Positions 62,902-64,000 of a DNA stretch of 64,000 nucleotides are shown one piece after another. Within the stretch, counting starts at the first letter, position 1, and every line of letters begins with the position of its first letter. The stretch lies in the NCBI GenBank assembly GCA_947259045.1, contig CAMYKZ010000012.1, positions 115,299 to 179,298 of the forward strand, written 5' to 3'. The notes under the pieces were generated by a model. The model saw nothing but the letters and a program-made list of their open reading frames with translations, was not told the DNA's origin and did no database searches. Position numbers and translations under genes: made by a program. Source of the stretch: an uncultured Afifella sp. (GTDB lineage Bacteria > Pseudomonadota > Alphaproteobacteria > Rhizobiales > Afifellaceae).

Positions 62902-64000
62902 CTAAGCCGTCTCCAGGGCCTTCGGCAAGGCCTCGGCGAACGCGTCGAGATCCGCCTTGCGGCCGGCAGACACCCGGATGCAGCGGTTCTGAGGTTCGAC
63001 GAACGGCATGCGGACGAAAATCCCGGCAGCGACGAGATGGTCGAGCACCGCTTTGGCGTAAGCGCCGTCGCGGCCGCAATCGATGGCGACAAAGTTGGTC
63101 GCCGTGGGAAGCGGGTCCAGGCCGTTGTCGCGGGCAATGGCGGCAATGCGCGAACAGGCAGCGGTAACCTTCTGACGGACCTCGTCAATCCAGACCTGAT
63201 CAGCCAGCGAGGCCAGCGCGCCGGCAGCCGCAATCCGGTTGACGCCGAAATGATTGCGCACCTTGTTGAAAGCCAGCGCCAAACCGGCTTCGGCGATGCC
63301 ATAACCGATGCGCGCGCCGGCCATGCCATGCGCCTTGGAGAAGGTGCGGAAGCGGATGACATTGGGCCTTGAGACGTCGATCGGCGGCGCCGTTCCCTCG
63401 GGCGCAAATTCGACATAGGCCTCGTCGAGGCAGAGCACGGTCTCATCCGGCAGATTGTCGATCATCGACTGCACGATATCGGCGCTGTGCCAGCTGCCCA
63501 TCGGATTGTCAGGGTTGGCGAAATAGATCAGCGGAGCATTTTCGCGCCGGGCGAGATCGAGCAGCGCCTGCGGATCTTCGCTGTCGCCGCTATAAGGCAC
63601 CGTGCAAAGCCGGCCGCCATAGCCGGCAACATGATAATTGAAGGTCGGATATGCACCCATCGAGGTCACCACCGGTGTGCCCTCGCCGACCAGCATGCGG
63701 TTCAGATACCCGAGTAGACCGTCAATGCCTTCGCCGACGACAATGTTTTCCGGATTGACGCCATGATGGGCGGCAAGCGCGTGTTTCAGGTCGTGGTTTT
63801 CAGGGTCGGCATATTGCCAGACCTCGATGGCGGCATTCGCCATTGCGTCTATGGCCCTGGGCGATGGCCCGAAGACGCTTTCATTGGCGCCGATGCGGGC
63901 GCGGAACGTTTCGCCGCGGGCGCGCTCCTGGGTTTCCGGCCCGACAAAGGGAACGGAGGCCGGCAACGACTGGACCAGCGGTGTGAAGATCGGGGCAGAC
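62902..64000 (-). CDS. HisC-like class I/II aminotransferase, cut by the right window edge
   Basis: At least 366 codons are in the window; the reading frame stays open to 64000, with APIFTPLVQSLPASVPFVGP at the open end, so the start lies outside. Histidinol-phosphate-aminotransferase-type motifs: ARIGANESVFGPSP, NPDNPMGSWH, DEAYVEFAPEG and the PLP lysine in FRTFSKAHGMAGARIGYG. It transfers amino groups to a keto acid, in histidine or aromatic amino-acid synthesis. The specific substrate is not decided, and hisC neighbours are not seen. Confidence 0.88.
   Translation of the reverse strand, partial: SAPIFTPLVQSLPASVPFVGPETQERARGETFRARIGANESVFGPSPRAIDAMANAAIEVWQYADPENHDLKHALAAHHGVNPENIVVGEGIDGLLGYLNRMLVGEGTPVVTSMGAYPTFNYHVAGYGGRLCTVPYSGDSEDPQALLDLARRENAPLIYFANPDNPMGSWHSADIVQSMIDNLPDETVLCLDEAYVEFAPEGTAPPIDVSRPNVIRFRTFSKAHGMAGARIGYGIAEAGLALAFNKVRNHFGVNRIAAAGALASLADQVWIDEVRQKVTAACSRIAAIARDNGLDPLPTATNFVAIDCGRDGAYAKAVLDHLVAAGIFVRMPFVEPQNRCIRVSAGRKADLDAFAEALPKALETA

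Noticed and set aside
1..64000. tRNA, rRNA, transposase or phage genes
   Set aside because: No clover-leaf-type motif, IS inverted repeats, or transposase, integrase or capsid-like protein was recognised by eye; a dedicated tRNA and IS search would settle it.

Overview
The window looks like a chromosomal segment of an alphaproteobacterium of the Hyphomicrobiales (Rhizobiales) type. The DNA is GC-rich by eye. Many short, gene-dense operons carry gene sets typical of that order: glyQ-small gene-glyS, aroC-ribB, xseB next to a histone-deacetylase-like gene, a DnaJ gene and an RT0821-type lipoprotein beside pdxH, a TIGR02301 protein, and a Nudix/winged-helix NAD regulator. Almost everything is chromosomal core metabolism. 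No transposase, integrase, phage gene, tRNA, rRNA or CRISPR array was recognised. The species cannot be named from the sequence alone.

Layout. 0-10 kb: start of a DJ-1/PfpI gene (cut by the left edge), an arogenate/prephenate-dehydrogenase-like gene, fabI with a PaaI-type thioesterase, a FAD-linked 2-hydroxyacid dehydrogenase, a DUF899 protein, a methyltransferase divergent from a CadC-like regulator, an SRAP peptidase, a Nudix hydrolase and a DUF3179 protein. 10-16.5 kb: small secreted proteins, then an AT-rich gap that leads into the most unusual locus. This locus encodes a periplasmic TAXI-type binding protein fused to a Cu/Zn-superoxide-dismutase-like domain, followed by a single-pass membrane protein with a helical-repeat C-terminus. 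A TauE/SafE exporter follows. 16.5-20 kb: the RNA methyltransferases tlyA and an rlmD/rumA-like gene, another methyltransferase and a small membrane protein. 20-28.5 kb (minus strand): ribB, aroC, two tandem paralogous secreted proteins, histidine phosphatase plus NAD regulator, tyrosine phosphatase, HD hydrolase, ygfZ-like gene and an MFS transporter. 28.6-34.7 kb (minus strand): dxs, a ChaN-like protein, an unknown protein, xseB, a histone-deacetylase-like gene and a Sua5-type threonylcarbamoyl-AMP synthase.

34.8-39.2 kb: a four-gene acyl-CoA operon (acyl-CoA dehydrogenase, enoyl-CoA hydratase, two SDRs) behind a promoter that contains a perfect 20-bp palindrome. 39.2-41.4 kb: DnaJ, lipoprotein, pdxH. 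41.5-45.6 kb: two near-duplicate TadG-like proteins and two TadE-like pseudopilins, without the Tad secretion motor. 45.7-51.9 kb: a VCBS-like secreted protein, a SleB-like cell-wall hydrolase, glyS, a small gene and glyQ. 52-56 kb: ispE, a TPR protein and a polyprenyl diphosphate synthase. 56-64 kb: DUF2007 plus a TrmN6-like methyltransferase, an N-terminally shortened TctA-TctB-like permease, a methyltransferase, an S49 peptidase, small membrane and DUF1127-like proteins, a DUF1194 protein with a four-unit pentapeptide repeat, an HD-domain protein, and an HisC-like aminotransferase cut by the right edge.

Functional links. dxs, ispE and the polyprenyl synthase all serve isoprenoid and quinone synthesis. 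fabI and the thioesterase, together with the acyl-CoA operon, cover fatty-acid synthesis and breakdown. tlyA, the rlmD-like gene, the trmN6-like gene, the sua5-type gene and glyQS serve RNA and translation. The best candidate for an undescribed system is the TAXI-SodC fusion with its membrane partner at 11.8-14.9 kb.
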